From Calocera cornea HHB12733 (Eukaryota; Basidiomycota; Dacrymycetes; Dacrymycetales; Dacrymycetaceae): DNA of 19,594 nt. How positions within the stretch are numbered: position 1 is the stretch's first letter; every line of letters starts with the position of its first letter. Under the pieces are notes generated by a model, which saw nothing but the letters and a program-made list of their open reading frames with translations, ran no database searches and was not told the origin of the DNA. The DNA lies in assembly GCA_001632435.1 (NCBI GenBank), contig KV424178.1, forward strand, positions 2,598-22,191, in the 5' to 3' direction. The position numbers and the translations under genes were made by a program. This document shows, piece by piece, positions 1 through 9,500 of the stretch.

Positions 1-202
1 TTTGAATCGGGTTACGCTATGTCGTTGGTATGTTCGCGATTTCGAAGATTCTATTCGAGACAAGTGAACACTGACAGTCTGATAGAAACTCACCAATATC
101 CCGGCATGACCTCCAATGAATAGCTAGTACCACAGTTTGTAGTAGATAGTATAATGGGATCTTGTTGATTTCTACCAGAGGAGTGTCGCTTGTGAGAGAC
201 GA

Positions 203-433
203 GATAACGCTTGTCGATAACGCGGGATAACGCCTTCGGGTAACGATATTTGGACAGGGGAAAACGGCAACTCATATTCGCTACCTAGACAGCATAGTTA
301 AGTAGCTACGGGATTCCTGTATATTCCCAGGCACCAGGCACCAGGCACGAAGCCGTTCCTGGTACCTGACCAAGTGAGACTTCTGTAACCCGGAATCCGT
401 ACGGAGCGTTATCATGTAACGCCCCTCTAACGC
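203..433. repeat. Cluster of TAACGC/GATAACGC motifs
   Basis: The octamer GATAACGC occurs at 203-210, 216-223 and 226-233 in direct orientation and at 406-413 in inverted orientation (GCGTTATC). Shorter TAACGC copies lie at 417-422 and 428-433, and a GTAACG at 240-245. No gene is visible here on either strand. The cluster ends just before the first readable codons of MYND copy A. It could be a regulator-binding array or the remains of a short repeat; the sequence does not decide between these. Confidence 0.6.
327..347. repeat. Three tandem copies of a 7-bp unit
   Basis: The unit CCAGGCA is repeated exactly three times without spacers. It lies in non-coding DNA inside the TAACGC-motif region. 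No function is apparent. Confidence 0.85.
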
Positions 434-447
434 TTTGTCGCCAGTAG

Positions 448-1272
448 GGAATAGAATCGGATGTACAGTACTTGCCTCAACTCGTCGATATCTTGCTGGA
501 TGAGACGCGGAACTTTGAAGACCGTGGAGTATGGGGCCTCATCAATGGACCCATTGCTACTCTGAGCGTCATCCAGATGGGCGCATCACGGAATCTTGCC
601 AGATTCATGATCTGTCAGCCAATGAAGGGGATGCTTCTGACTCAAAGGATTTCCAAGAGTATTCTCTCCAGTCTGACAGAGAAAGGCGACAACATTCCTC
701 ACAACGGGGACTTTCGCATGCGGATCTTTCTCACTTTAAACGTGGACAGCATCTATGTCTTGCTAATTGCCTTGATTGTCTTGACTCGAGATGATCTCAG
801 GCCGAAGGCCATACCTGCCACTCTTGCAAGTCTCCTCTGCCCTCAAATCAAACTATCGATGGCTCGCAATCGGAATTTCAGTTTTGAGGTGGCCGTCGTG
901 ACAGAGCTCATTGAGATTTTGGATGTCGAAACGAAGGTCATCATCCCTTGGAACAGATACATTGAGCGCTCGGTTGGCCTGTCGAAGTGTCGCATCGTGC
1001 GGTGTCGCAAACGTATAGAAGACAATGAGATGTTCCTGTGCAGCAGGTATTTCCAAGCATTACACTTCTCTGCAGCAATCCTCTAACAGCTTTTGCAGAT
1101 GCCAGACTGTTATCTATGTGAGTTGAGCACATCCGAGTAAAGTACCGACGCTCAGTTCGGACAGTGTTGCAAGGAGCATCAAGTCGCAGACTGGGAAAAT
1201 GAGCAATTCCCTCACCGCGCTATGTGCTACAAGACAAACTGGGGAGAAGGCCAGAATCTTCGAGAAAAATAG
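448..1272 (+). CDS. MYND-type zinc-finger protein, copy A, 5'-incomplete (possible pseudogene)
   Basis: Exons 448-1046, 1099-1117 (19 nt) and 1165-1272. The product has an alpha-helical body followed by a C-terminal MYND finger, normally a protein-interaction domain. The body aligns with copies B and C through a W-x2-[IV]-N motif, an S-x3-L-x-R-F-M motif and a following hydrophobic helix. The finger has the same spacing as in B and C: C-x4-C-x11-C-x2-C-x5-C-x3-H-x11-H-x3-C. It ends in a short tail after the N-W pair shared with the other copies in altered form. Unlike B and C, no first or second exon can be found upstream, and an in-frame TAG sits at 445-447, just before homology begins near position 466. 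The body and finger carry no stop. Either the gene uses a different 5' exon or the copy is a 5'-truncated relic. It is inverted relative to the other three copies. Confidence 0.68.
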
Positions 1273-2157
1273 AGGGAGAGCTGCGGATCTGGATGTTATG
1301 ATTTTCTTCACTTCTGTGCGGCATCACGGGGGCTTACATCCATATAATTCCGAACATTATACCGATTTCATCAGAGCGTAGCCCGTGCTCGAGTCTGGAT
1401 ACAATGACATTGATGAAGACTCATATCAATGGGGCACAACGCCGAGTATGATACATTCAGGTTCGGCTCAGAAAATGAGACATACAACAATCTAATTCCA
1501 TCGCTGTGATCATTCAATGCCTTGGGATAACCGGTCCAGTAAGACAAGACGGTTGCGAGCGTAGTGGGGAGGAGGAGCTCACCAATCCCCATGGTCAAAA
1601 GCCTCATGCTGCCATATCCGGAAATCAGTGATGCCAATGCCGCTCGATACAACCGCAAAACCAGTGATGAACAAACAGTCATATCAGAACAAATCAAGCC
1701 ATAATTAGGTGTAGCAGGCGTACCATGTTTGTAGATACTCCTCGGCCGCTCTCCACATCGCCTCTATGTACGTCGTTCCCATCACGCAGCACGCTAGACC
1801 ATACACAGCAGTAGCACCAGCGGCCTCCGTATCGGGACCGGTAGATGCGATAGGAAGACCGAATATGTTGGAGTTGAGCCACCTCGCAGCTCCATGGAGA
1901 ACCTTGTACTACGCGTCCACTGCATTGCCGTCTCGGGCCTCCTCTAAGCACTGTGATTCACCACGGCAAACTGAGGACCGGAAGTACTGCAATATATGTG
2001 AATTGTAAGGCAATTGTCTCGGGACTACTGTGCTGAATACAGTTCATTAGCCATATCAGGCTCTCTAAAGGAACTGTGCATTTTCCTCATCTGAGCGCAC
2101 CATCGGCATTGATACATGCCTCTAAAACTCCATGCCTGCTCTGCCCATCCATGAGCA
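1273..2157. other. Gap without an assignable gene; weak minus-strand open stretch
   Basis: This 885-bp interval separates copy A from the decayed MYND copy. On the minus strand 1908-1705 is open for 67 codons, beginning after a TAG. It reads like coding sequence with small hydrophobic residues, and a GTACGC splice-donor-like site follows a T-W pair near 1726. A second open stretch lies at 1697-1371. I could not join the two convincingly, find a start, or recognise a family. They may be remnants of an unrelated gene broken by the MYND duplications. Confidence 0.25.
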
Positions 2158-2803
2158 TCATGCCATCTTGTAGCACATCGCTTTGTGGGGATACTCCGTA
2201 TCATCCCAACAATGCCCCATTGCAACGGTATTGCGCGCGTAGGGTTTGTGTCCTTGCGGTCTTGAGCTCTTGATATTGTCGCAAATCTTGTCGGAGATCT
2301 GATCGACGAGCGCTTTCGCTGCGGGTCGATATCTCAACAGGAAACGCGAGAGGTACCTAGGGTGTGGTCGGAGATGCGCAAGAGCATCAGCAGAGGTTGG
2401 TGGGTGTAGTGCTACACGGCAGCCGATTTGTGGGCAGAGGATGCAGGCCCCAGTATTTGGCCTACAAGCCAAGGGAGATGGGCAGCGGTAAAGCGGGAGA
2501 AGATTGTTTCTCTCCCTGCTATGCTGTAGGTCGCAATCACATGAGCCTGCTACGCTTGAGAGTAAGCCATTCCGCTTCGGCGAGGTAGCACCATTCTCAC
2601 CAGGTGTCGAGCCACGACATTCTCATCCACGGATATGACCTCTACACTGCCTGGGACACAGACATAGCGTTAGGTGATGAGGGCAACGTCCCGAGGACCG
2701 AGAGTAAGGAAGTGCTCACTTACAGTAACAGTTATTCCAGATCTTCGACCTGAAGGCGAGCAAGATTTCGCAGCTCGGCGCCGCTTGAAGACATTTTGGA
2801 CAT
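2158..2803 (-). pseudogene. Decayed MYND-family copy
   Basis: Three exons of the B/C gene structure can still be traced. Exon 1 (2803-2724) reads an S-S-G-x-E-L-R-N-L-A-R stretch like the N-termini of B and C. It is 80 nt, out of register with their 70 and 88 nt, and contains TAA at 2734-2732. Exon 2 (2650-2601) is exactly 50 nt with AG and GT borders, as in B and C. Exon 3 starts at 2546 and matches copy C over R-E-T-I-F-S-R and L-P-W-L-V, then hits TAG at 2414-2412. The body resumes in another frame, with R-Y-L-S-R-F at 2358-2341. About 44 residues later it jumps straight to the finger tail (W-D-D near 2208, P-H-K-A-M-C), ending at TGA 2160-2158. Copy B has about 164 residues between those landmarks, so roughly 120 residues and both finger introns are missing. 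Only the last His-x3-Cys pair of the finger remains. It cannot make a working finger. Confidence 0.78.
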
Positions 2804-3123
2804 AGACTGCTAGCCACGAGTCAACGGATGAAGTGATCTATCGCCTCCTGGACCAGTGCGATCTGAAAGAAAGCGATGCTATAGAGTGTTCGGGGACCCG
2901 AACTAGGGTGTCACGCGTCATCATGTGAGAAATGGTGGAAATCGCGGGAACTTGGCCTAATCTATGCCCGCCTACAGTAGAGCAGTAAAGGCATTCCGCT
3001 TTGCAGACCAACAACATGAGGTATGAATCCAGATAGTAGGACGGTGGAGTTCAGAGTGGGGATGTAGCTTGCAAGTGGTTGAAGTATACATGCAGTATAT
3101 ACCTAACACCAGGACGACGAGGT

Positions 3124-4198
3124 TCACCACGATGTTCGATAACACACTGCTTTGTGCGGGCATTCCGGATCGTCCCAATCCTCTGTCTGATGCTTCTTGG
3201 AGCACTGTCAAGCATCAGTACCGATATTGTCAACGAGGTCCAGAGATGCATACATAAGCGACAGTCATACACCTGGCCGAGAAAATAGACGGTGAACACG
3301 AGAACAAATAATACGGAGCTACTGCCGCACCTGCTACACTGGAACCAAGGTCCATCTTCGTATTTTGCTGAACAGCCGCGGCGCTTGCAGTTGGTCCTCC
3401 CATTGCCCTTCAAGCAGTAGTTGTCGTAGATCACTGCCGGCATTCGGCTTTCCAGTAGGGCAAGGATATTGTCGAATCCTTGAGCCATAGAAGGTTCTTC
3501 ATGTCGGCTATACGAAAGGTAGGCGGGCAGCAATATGGATTTGATCCGGGAATCGATGATGGTATGGCGACTTTCGGGTGGTGATAACGAAACCAGCGAC
3601 AGAAGGAAGACACCTGCCCCCACCATGTTATCCAAAGCTTGATAAGGCCAGCCCTTCGGCCAGCCCGTTTCGGCATCGGAGGGTAGCTCGACACCATGCC
3701 TCTCAATGGAACTACACATAATCTCGGCGGCCCGTCTCGCAAGGTTCTTCGTTAATGGATGACCCGAGTGCATGAAACGATACATATACTGGGGTGCCGA
3801 CCCGTCGATCCTGCACAGGAGGAGCCAGTATACGTTGATCCAAATCCACAACGGACGGTTGTTGGGGTTTTCGGCGGACTCCAACAGTCCATTCACCAGC
3901 CAAGGAAGGCAGCTCACTCCAAGACGACAGTAAATAACTTCCAATTCTGCCTCGCTGTATTTTCGAAACGCTTCCTGCACTAGCAAGTTAATGAATATAC
4001 ACCGGCTTGTGGATTTGTTGCTCTGACCATTCGGTCCCACACATCGCCCTCGGGCAGAAAGCTTCCCGGCCGGAACCCTCGAATGATCATTAGCGTCAAT
4101 GTCCTTCGTCAGAGTAAAACATGCCTACCAATGACACGCTCTAGGATGTCGACCTCATTCCTGGCAATAGCACGCATATCTTGGCCACTGGATAACAT
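3124..4198 (-). CDS. MYND-type zinc-finger protein, copy B
   Basis: Five exons on the minus strand: 4198-4129, 4077-4028 (50 nt), 3974-3331, 3272-3254 (19 nt) and 3204-3124, giving 287 aa. Residues 1-40 are a short helical lead with an A-R-N-E-V-D-I-L-E motif. Residues 41-230 form an alpha-helical body with no family name I can assign. A MYND finger closes the protein. Its probable zinc ligands are C236, C241, C253, C256, C262, H266, H278 and C282. H266 stands where classical MYND fingers have Cys. MYND domains usually bind short proline-rich peptides of partner proteins, and a transcription-related or scaffold role is common, but no partner is indicated here. The start ATG at 4198 is supported by alignment with copy C. 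Introns are 44-53 nt except intron 3 (58 nt). The gene lies in the same orientation as copy C, about 600 bp downstream of it, and ends 320 bp before the decayed copy. Confidence 0.88.
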
Positions 4199-4796
4199 GA
4201 TGTTACTGCGAGGTCTAGCGGGGCAGGTGTTGAGATGCGGAAGGCAATTTGCCTGTGCCCCCGATGCCTGATCTGTCGACCATATGGCTTGAAGATCGGA
4301 ACTGGCGAGAAGGTATGGCGCAGTGGGACACGGGGCGATCCCAGAAGAAGATAGCATCGGAGCCAGGTACGATCAGCTGCTCCTCAAGCAGGAATGATCA
4401 AGTCTCGCTCCGGGTTTCAAGGGCGCCAACCGTTCTCACATCTTCCAAGTGGTCCGACAAGGAATCGAGCATGGCCAAGCGAAGTATTGATGTTCAGTTT
4501 GCTCAGATGAAGAAGCAAGGTACTTCATGGAAGCCAGATCGCGGCGGGAGACCTGCTCGGTTCCATGACTTGATTTGTGACGGAAGCAGACCCACGTTTG
4601 GCCATGACGACGGAGTGGCTGATTGTCGCCTGACGGGACGACTCTGGCGCTATGATGCACACGTTCATTGTTTTTGAACATCATGTATAACATTCGTTTC
4701 TGGGAATACACAGTGGTAAATTGTACGCTCGTCTGAGCTTGTTCACATCGGCGCACGACTAGAAGGCCGAATGCCTTAGCAGAGTCGTTGGTTGGT
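4199..4796. other. Spacer between MYND copies B and C
   Basis: This 598-bp interval should hold the promoter of copy B and the 3' untranslated region of copy C. The plus strand is open for 142 codons from a TTG at 4249 to 4677. The translation has no ATG near its start, no splice logic and no recognisable domain, so I do not call it a gene. No transposon or RNA gene is visible. Confidence 0.5.
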
Positions 4797-5858
4797 TCAC
4801 AATCGCCAATCCGTCCGGTAACACATCGCTTTGTGTGGAGTCTCAGGATCGTCCCAGTCCTCGACTTGATGCCTCTTCGAACACTGTTGAGCGGTGAGTA
4901 CGCACAATCGAAGATTAGTGTAGGAATCAACCACTGACATAGACAACTGTCAAGCACCTGGTAACAAGCGCGTTAGCCTTGAAGGGCAAGGTGGTCTCGA
5001 GGCATACCTGCTGCACTGAAAGAGTTGCGCGCTTTCACGCCTCTTCGTACAATTTTGGCGCTTGCAAATGGTTTTCCCTTCGGTTTTCGCACAGAAGCTA
5101 TCGATCCGCGCATCGGGCATCAGATTCGAAAGCATGTCGCAAAAATTGCTGCAGGGATCCGTCCACAAATTGTCATTGTGCAAGGTATATTGGGCGAAAG
5201 CGGGCAGCAAAATAGACTGAGTTCTGCGGTTAATCGTCTTGCTGCGAATCTCCCGAGAGGACAGCGAACACAGTGTAAGAAGGAGCTCCCCGACGCCAAT
5301 GATGTTCTCCACTGCCTCCTTGGAGTTGGCACAATGTCCGTATTTTTGAATGGCGACACACGTGAGCTCGACAATGCGGATTGGAAGTTGTTTCGCTATC
5401 GAGTGGGGCAATTGCATGAACCGGTGTAGATAGCGATGTGCGCTTTCATCGATCTGTTGAAGCATAACAAAGAAGTCGTTCACCCAACTCCACAGGGGCA
5501 TGACACTCGACATGGTTATAAGTCGGGCGGCAAGTAATGGTAAGTATCCGGCTGCCAGGCGGGAGAAAATCGCCTCTTTGTGTGCCGGGGTGTATTTGTT
5601 ATAGGTCCTCTGCAGCACAATCGATCAGCACAGAAAGAATACAAACAGAAGTCGTCATGCAACGCACGAGAAGTCGGCCGAGCTCAAACCGGCGCAAGGA
5701 GCTTCCAGGGTTGAGCCCTTCCAATATTATTAGTTCATGTGGTTGAGAGTCAGTCGTAGTGCGTACTTACCCAAGTATTCCAATATGGTGTCAACTTCTT
5801 CCTTGGCCACAGTACGCAACAGCTCGCCTTTGGACAGCGTTGAGGCAGAAGGCGACAT
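4797..5858 (-). CDS. MYND-type zinc-finger protein, copy C
   Basis: Five exons on the minus strand: 5858-5771, 5717-5668 (50 nt), 5609-5008, 4957-4939 (19 nt) and 4883-4797, giving 281 aa. The layout matches copy B exactly: same intron phases, same 50-nt exon 2 and same 19-nt exon 4. Residues 1-30 contain E-L-L-R-T-V-A-K-E-E-V-D. The body runs from about 47 to 225 and carries the family landmarks L-W-S-W-V-N and S-A-x2-Y-L-x-R-F-M. The finger ligands are C228, C233, C245, C248, C254, H258, H270 and C274, with spacing identical to copy B. Protein divergence between B and C is high, while the gene structure and finger spacing are kept, which points to an old or fast-evolving tandem duplication. 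The cellular role is unknown; MYND fingers normally mediate protein-protein contacts. The ATG at 5858 is the first in frame with the conserved N-terminal motif. Confidence 0.88.
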
Positions 5859-6555
5859 GAGAGATGGGTCGGAGAAATGAGCTTAAGAGGTGGTTCCATA
5901 TGCAGCAGAGTCCATCTCGTCTGAAGGTCGGAACGCGCGCAAGTCTGCAATTGCTCAAAACCGCAATTGTGGAAGGAGCTGGCCAGGGAGATCACCAAGT
6001 GCTGTCAGGACTCGAAGGCAGGTGCTCGGTCTCCATTAGGCAGACTCGCATGACGCAAGAGCATGACCGAAAGGGCACCAGTCGGTGCCCGAGTGATGGG
6101 CCGGCACGAGGTGATCGGTGTCGTTTCCAATTCCAGACGCTACTGTAGTCAAAGTGCTTCCGAACTCGTTCAGACTGTGTGCATCCATTAGCCAAGAATG
6201 GTATCCATGTATAATCAGAAGCAGCAGATCATTGCACAGGATCGTTGTCGTCAGGTGGAGAACGATGAATGGTTGCTCGGCGCAGCGAAGCGGTGTTTAT
6301 GACGGAGGCAGAGCCACGCGACGGACAACACGAGGATGAAACGCGGCCGCCTCGTGCGCCATTGTGGAGCGGGACAACGCGTTGTCTCGTTTCTTTCCCG
6401 CCCGTCCTTTGTCCGCGGTGATCATACACTACGAGAGCTGCTTCAACATCTCCGTATTCCCGAGTGACAAAGGCAATACAGACAGTTCTGCGTATAAGGG
6501 CTGACAGTCGCGACGTCGTATTCCTCCTGACTCAATCAACGTGTTGCAACTGACT
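5859..6555. other. Divergent intergenic region between MYND copy C and the 6556 gene
   Basis: This 697-bp interval should contain the promoters of both flanking genes, which point away from each other. I see no coding exon with convincing support. It contains a 7-bp inverted repeat (CACGAGG at 6329-6335, CCTCGTG at 6350-6356) and a perfect 14-bp palindrome listed separately. Confidence 0.6.
6373..6386. promoter_or_regulatory. 14-bp palindrome containing an ACGCGT core
   Basis: The sequence GACAACGCGTTGTC is a perfect palindrome about 170 bp upstream of the ATG at 6556. Its centre ACGCGT matches the Mlu1 cell-cycle box bound by MBF in other fungi. That it acts so here is inference from position and core sequence only. 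Confidence 0.35.
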
Positions 6556-9500
6556 ATGGCGAGAAAGAACAAACCCGCGGCTGGAACGACTGAGACGGAC
6601 GTTCTAGATGAGTCTACTATGCTTGTTGCTCGCCCGCAAGACTTGCGAAAGGAGCAGGGCTCGTATACACGAGCTCTCATGAGACGGGCTGAGGCTGGCG
6701 AGCTCGTCCAATATGACGACATCAGCAAATTGTGGGGCGGTCTGGAGAGGTTGACATTGATGGCCGAGGACTTGGGCAGGACCGCCGTCCGTCCTCCTTG
6801 GAACTTTGAGACCTTGGAGAAGATTGCTGATGCCGAGCTGGATGGTGCGTGATACTGTGCCTGCATTCATGATGGCCAACTTACATGCGCCTTCCTAGGG
6901 CATATGGACCAGATAGATGCCTTGCATTCGTCCCTTTTCTTCTATGATGACATCGTCTATCACATCAAGGGGCGCGTAGAGAGTCTTCCCGATCTGAAGA
7001 CGCATATCAGCAAAGATATGACGGAGGATGCAAAGTTTGTCGCCTCGATTGTCGGCGCAAGGTGCGTCAATCAGAGTGCTCGGGCGCGTCTCGATGCCTA
7101 ACCGCGCCTCCACTTCGCAGGATTCATTATGCCTACCTATGCGCAGCGTCGTGGTATCTCCTGCGCCATCAGCTCTATGAGCTGAAAGAACTCGCTATTA
7201 CGAACAGTAACGTACGCAACCAAGTGCATCAGTCGCGTCCCGCACGCGCGCTGTACATGCAGATGTTCGATCTCGCCGATCGTGTCGTCGAGATGGAGCG
7301 CTATCGATTCGGCCAAGCGTGTGCGGCTTGCCCCTACTTCAGCAAGTACTTCGTCCGCCTCAAGTCGGGCAATGTGGAGCGGATCGGCTTCAAGAAAGAG
7401 CGCGCTGGCGACGCGTTCACAAGCGTCGTGGACTTCCTCATCATCCAGCTCGCGCTGCCTGGCGAGTCTCCTTGGAGCATTCAGCAACTGCTTGCCATGC
7501 TGCACGAAGCTTTTGCGGACAATCTGAAGGAACAGAAAAAGCTCAGCCAGCAGGTCAACGACGCGCTCGGAGATCTGAGCGTGAGTATGCGGACCTCTCC
7601 GGAGAGCCCAGGCTGACCATTCGAGAAATAGACGACGGTACAGTTCCTCGATATGGTCGACGTTCCGCTTAACACTCCGGACGCCGAGAAGTGGAAGACC
7701 CAGGATCCCGTCCTCACGCCCGAATTCCAGGCGTATCTCGAATGCCAAGAGCTTTCGGCAGATGTACTCAGCGATGCGGCCGTGCTTCTCCCGTTCGTAT
7801 CGCCGCTGGACAAGACCAAGAAGCAAGAAGTCCTGGACAGCTTGTGGAAGGCAGTCGACCTTGTATGCCCTTCCGTCCTTCCGTGGTGATCTTTACTCAT
7901 TCAAGAATTTATAGAGCTGCCTCAAGCATACCGGTCAGACCCTCAACCTGGAGCAGCTGTGGGGGCTGGAGGCCGCGCGACAGCCCAGCCCCAAGTGGAC
8001 TTTCATAGGCGTGCCTTCCGAGAAGCCCAGTGCAGAGGAAAGAGCCGTGCAGAAGCTGCAGACCAGCTTGTCTGGAGACTATGATCCTTACGAGCGGCGC
8101 ATTCGTGCTCTCGGCAACAACGCGAGTGGAACAAGGACCGCGGCCAAGAAACGCCTAACTCTCGGGCCGAACGAGAAAGGCAAAGCCGTTGCCCCCGAGA
8201 AGGAAGACGATACTGATGAATACCCGCCGGACTTGGTTGCAAGCAGCGAAGACGATATGCCCGACATGAACTCGTTTTCTGAGGAGTCGGAATCCGATAG
8301 CGATGTTTTCGTCGATGATGAGCTAGCGGATCCGAACGTTCTTGAGCGGTTGTTGAAGGAGGCTATCGCTGAAGCCGAAACTGAGCGTGCCTCTGGGTCT
8401 ATGTTTGACGAGATGTTGGGATTGGTATCGCACGATGAAGACGGTTTGAAGGCTGCTCAGGATTACTTTGCGCAAGAGCAGAAGCAGAAGCGGTCCAATC
8501 CATTGAAGAAGCTTCTGGATGTTCTCCGGGGTTAGCTAGGTTTCGTCCAACTCCACTGACGTGCTGATGACACCACTTGCAGGGAGAAATGTTCCCGCGA
8601 AAGAAGCACCATCAACTGCGCACCGGCCGTCTCAGCCATATATGCATGCCAAGAAGGGACCCGCAACGGATTCTGGTGCACCACTTGATTTGGACGATGA
8701 CAACGACACGATTCCTGCGCTCATCCCTTATTATCCTCCCAACAAGAAGACTGGCACCCACGTTAATACCTCTGAAGAGGGCAATGTACCTGACCATGAC
8801 GACGAGCCATCGAGCCCTTCGAACAAGAAGAAGCCGAAGAAGAAAGCGAGGAAAGGCTTGCCATCCCCGGTCATATCGCAGCAATCGGAAGCGATGACCG
8901 CTAGGGCCCAAGGCTCCCCTGCCGCCAAGTCTGCGCCGTCTGTCGCATCCTCCAGCCCTTCGGTTGGAGGGAGCCCTTCTACTCTGGATGTATCTCGAAT
9001 CCCATCTCTTCCCGTTGCAGAGCGAGCCGCTCAATCGGGACATGCTTATCTCCGTGAACGAGGAGATGAACCAAGCGAGAAAGCGAAAACTCGGGGTCTG
9101 CAGAACCTTGAAGAGGCACGCAAGAAGTCGCGTTCGTGGTCTCCCTTCAACAGGAAGAGGCAGGAATCGACCGAGGCAGAGGAGCCCCAGAAGCCAGGTG
9201 TCCTCGCGGCTGTCAAGAACGCATTGCGGTTCAACATCCGAGATGACACAGCCGACATCATGCGGAGAATCATGCATGCTGTGGAGACGAGCACTGAAGA
9301 AGACGATGAAGATGGATCAGCCGTGGTGCTGGCGAGAGCCCGGAGGGTAGAGCGAATGAGGCCCATGAAATGGAAGGAATTTGTCAAAGTGGGTTCATTC
9401 TTCTCGGTCAGTATGGGTATAAGTTGAGCACTTCCTCTTACCAAGGGCATGACGGGCATGGGCTTTAGCATGGATCTCACCACTGCCGGGTCCAGCGTCC

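Noticed and set aside
4249..4677. 142-codon plus-strand open frame between MYND copies B and C
   Set aside because: It starts at TTG, shows no domain, and lies in the spacer expected to hold the copy B promoter and copy C 3' untranslated region.
4436..4957. 173-codon minus-strand open frame overlapping the end of MYND copy C
   Set aside because: It reads the finger exons of copy C in a wrong frame and runs through its intron; the five-exon model explains the sequence better.
5864..6148. 94-codon plus-strand open frame upstream of the 6556 gene
   Set aside because: No recognisable domain and no splice link to the downstream gene; it lies in the divergent promoter region.
7137..7826. 229-codon open frame on the minus strand
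   Set aside because: It lies exactly antisense to exons 3-4 of the 6556-9786 gene, has no splice or domain support, and is explained by the codon usage of the sense strand.
8612..9277. 221-codon open frame on the minus strand
   Set aside because: It is antisense to exon 6 of the same gene; the translation is arginine-rich low-complexity sequence mirroring the serine/lysine-rich sense product.
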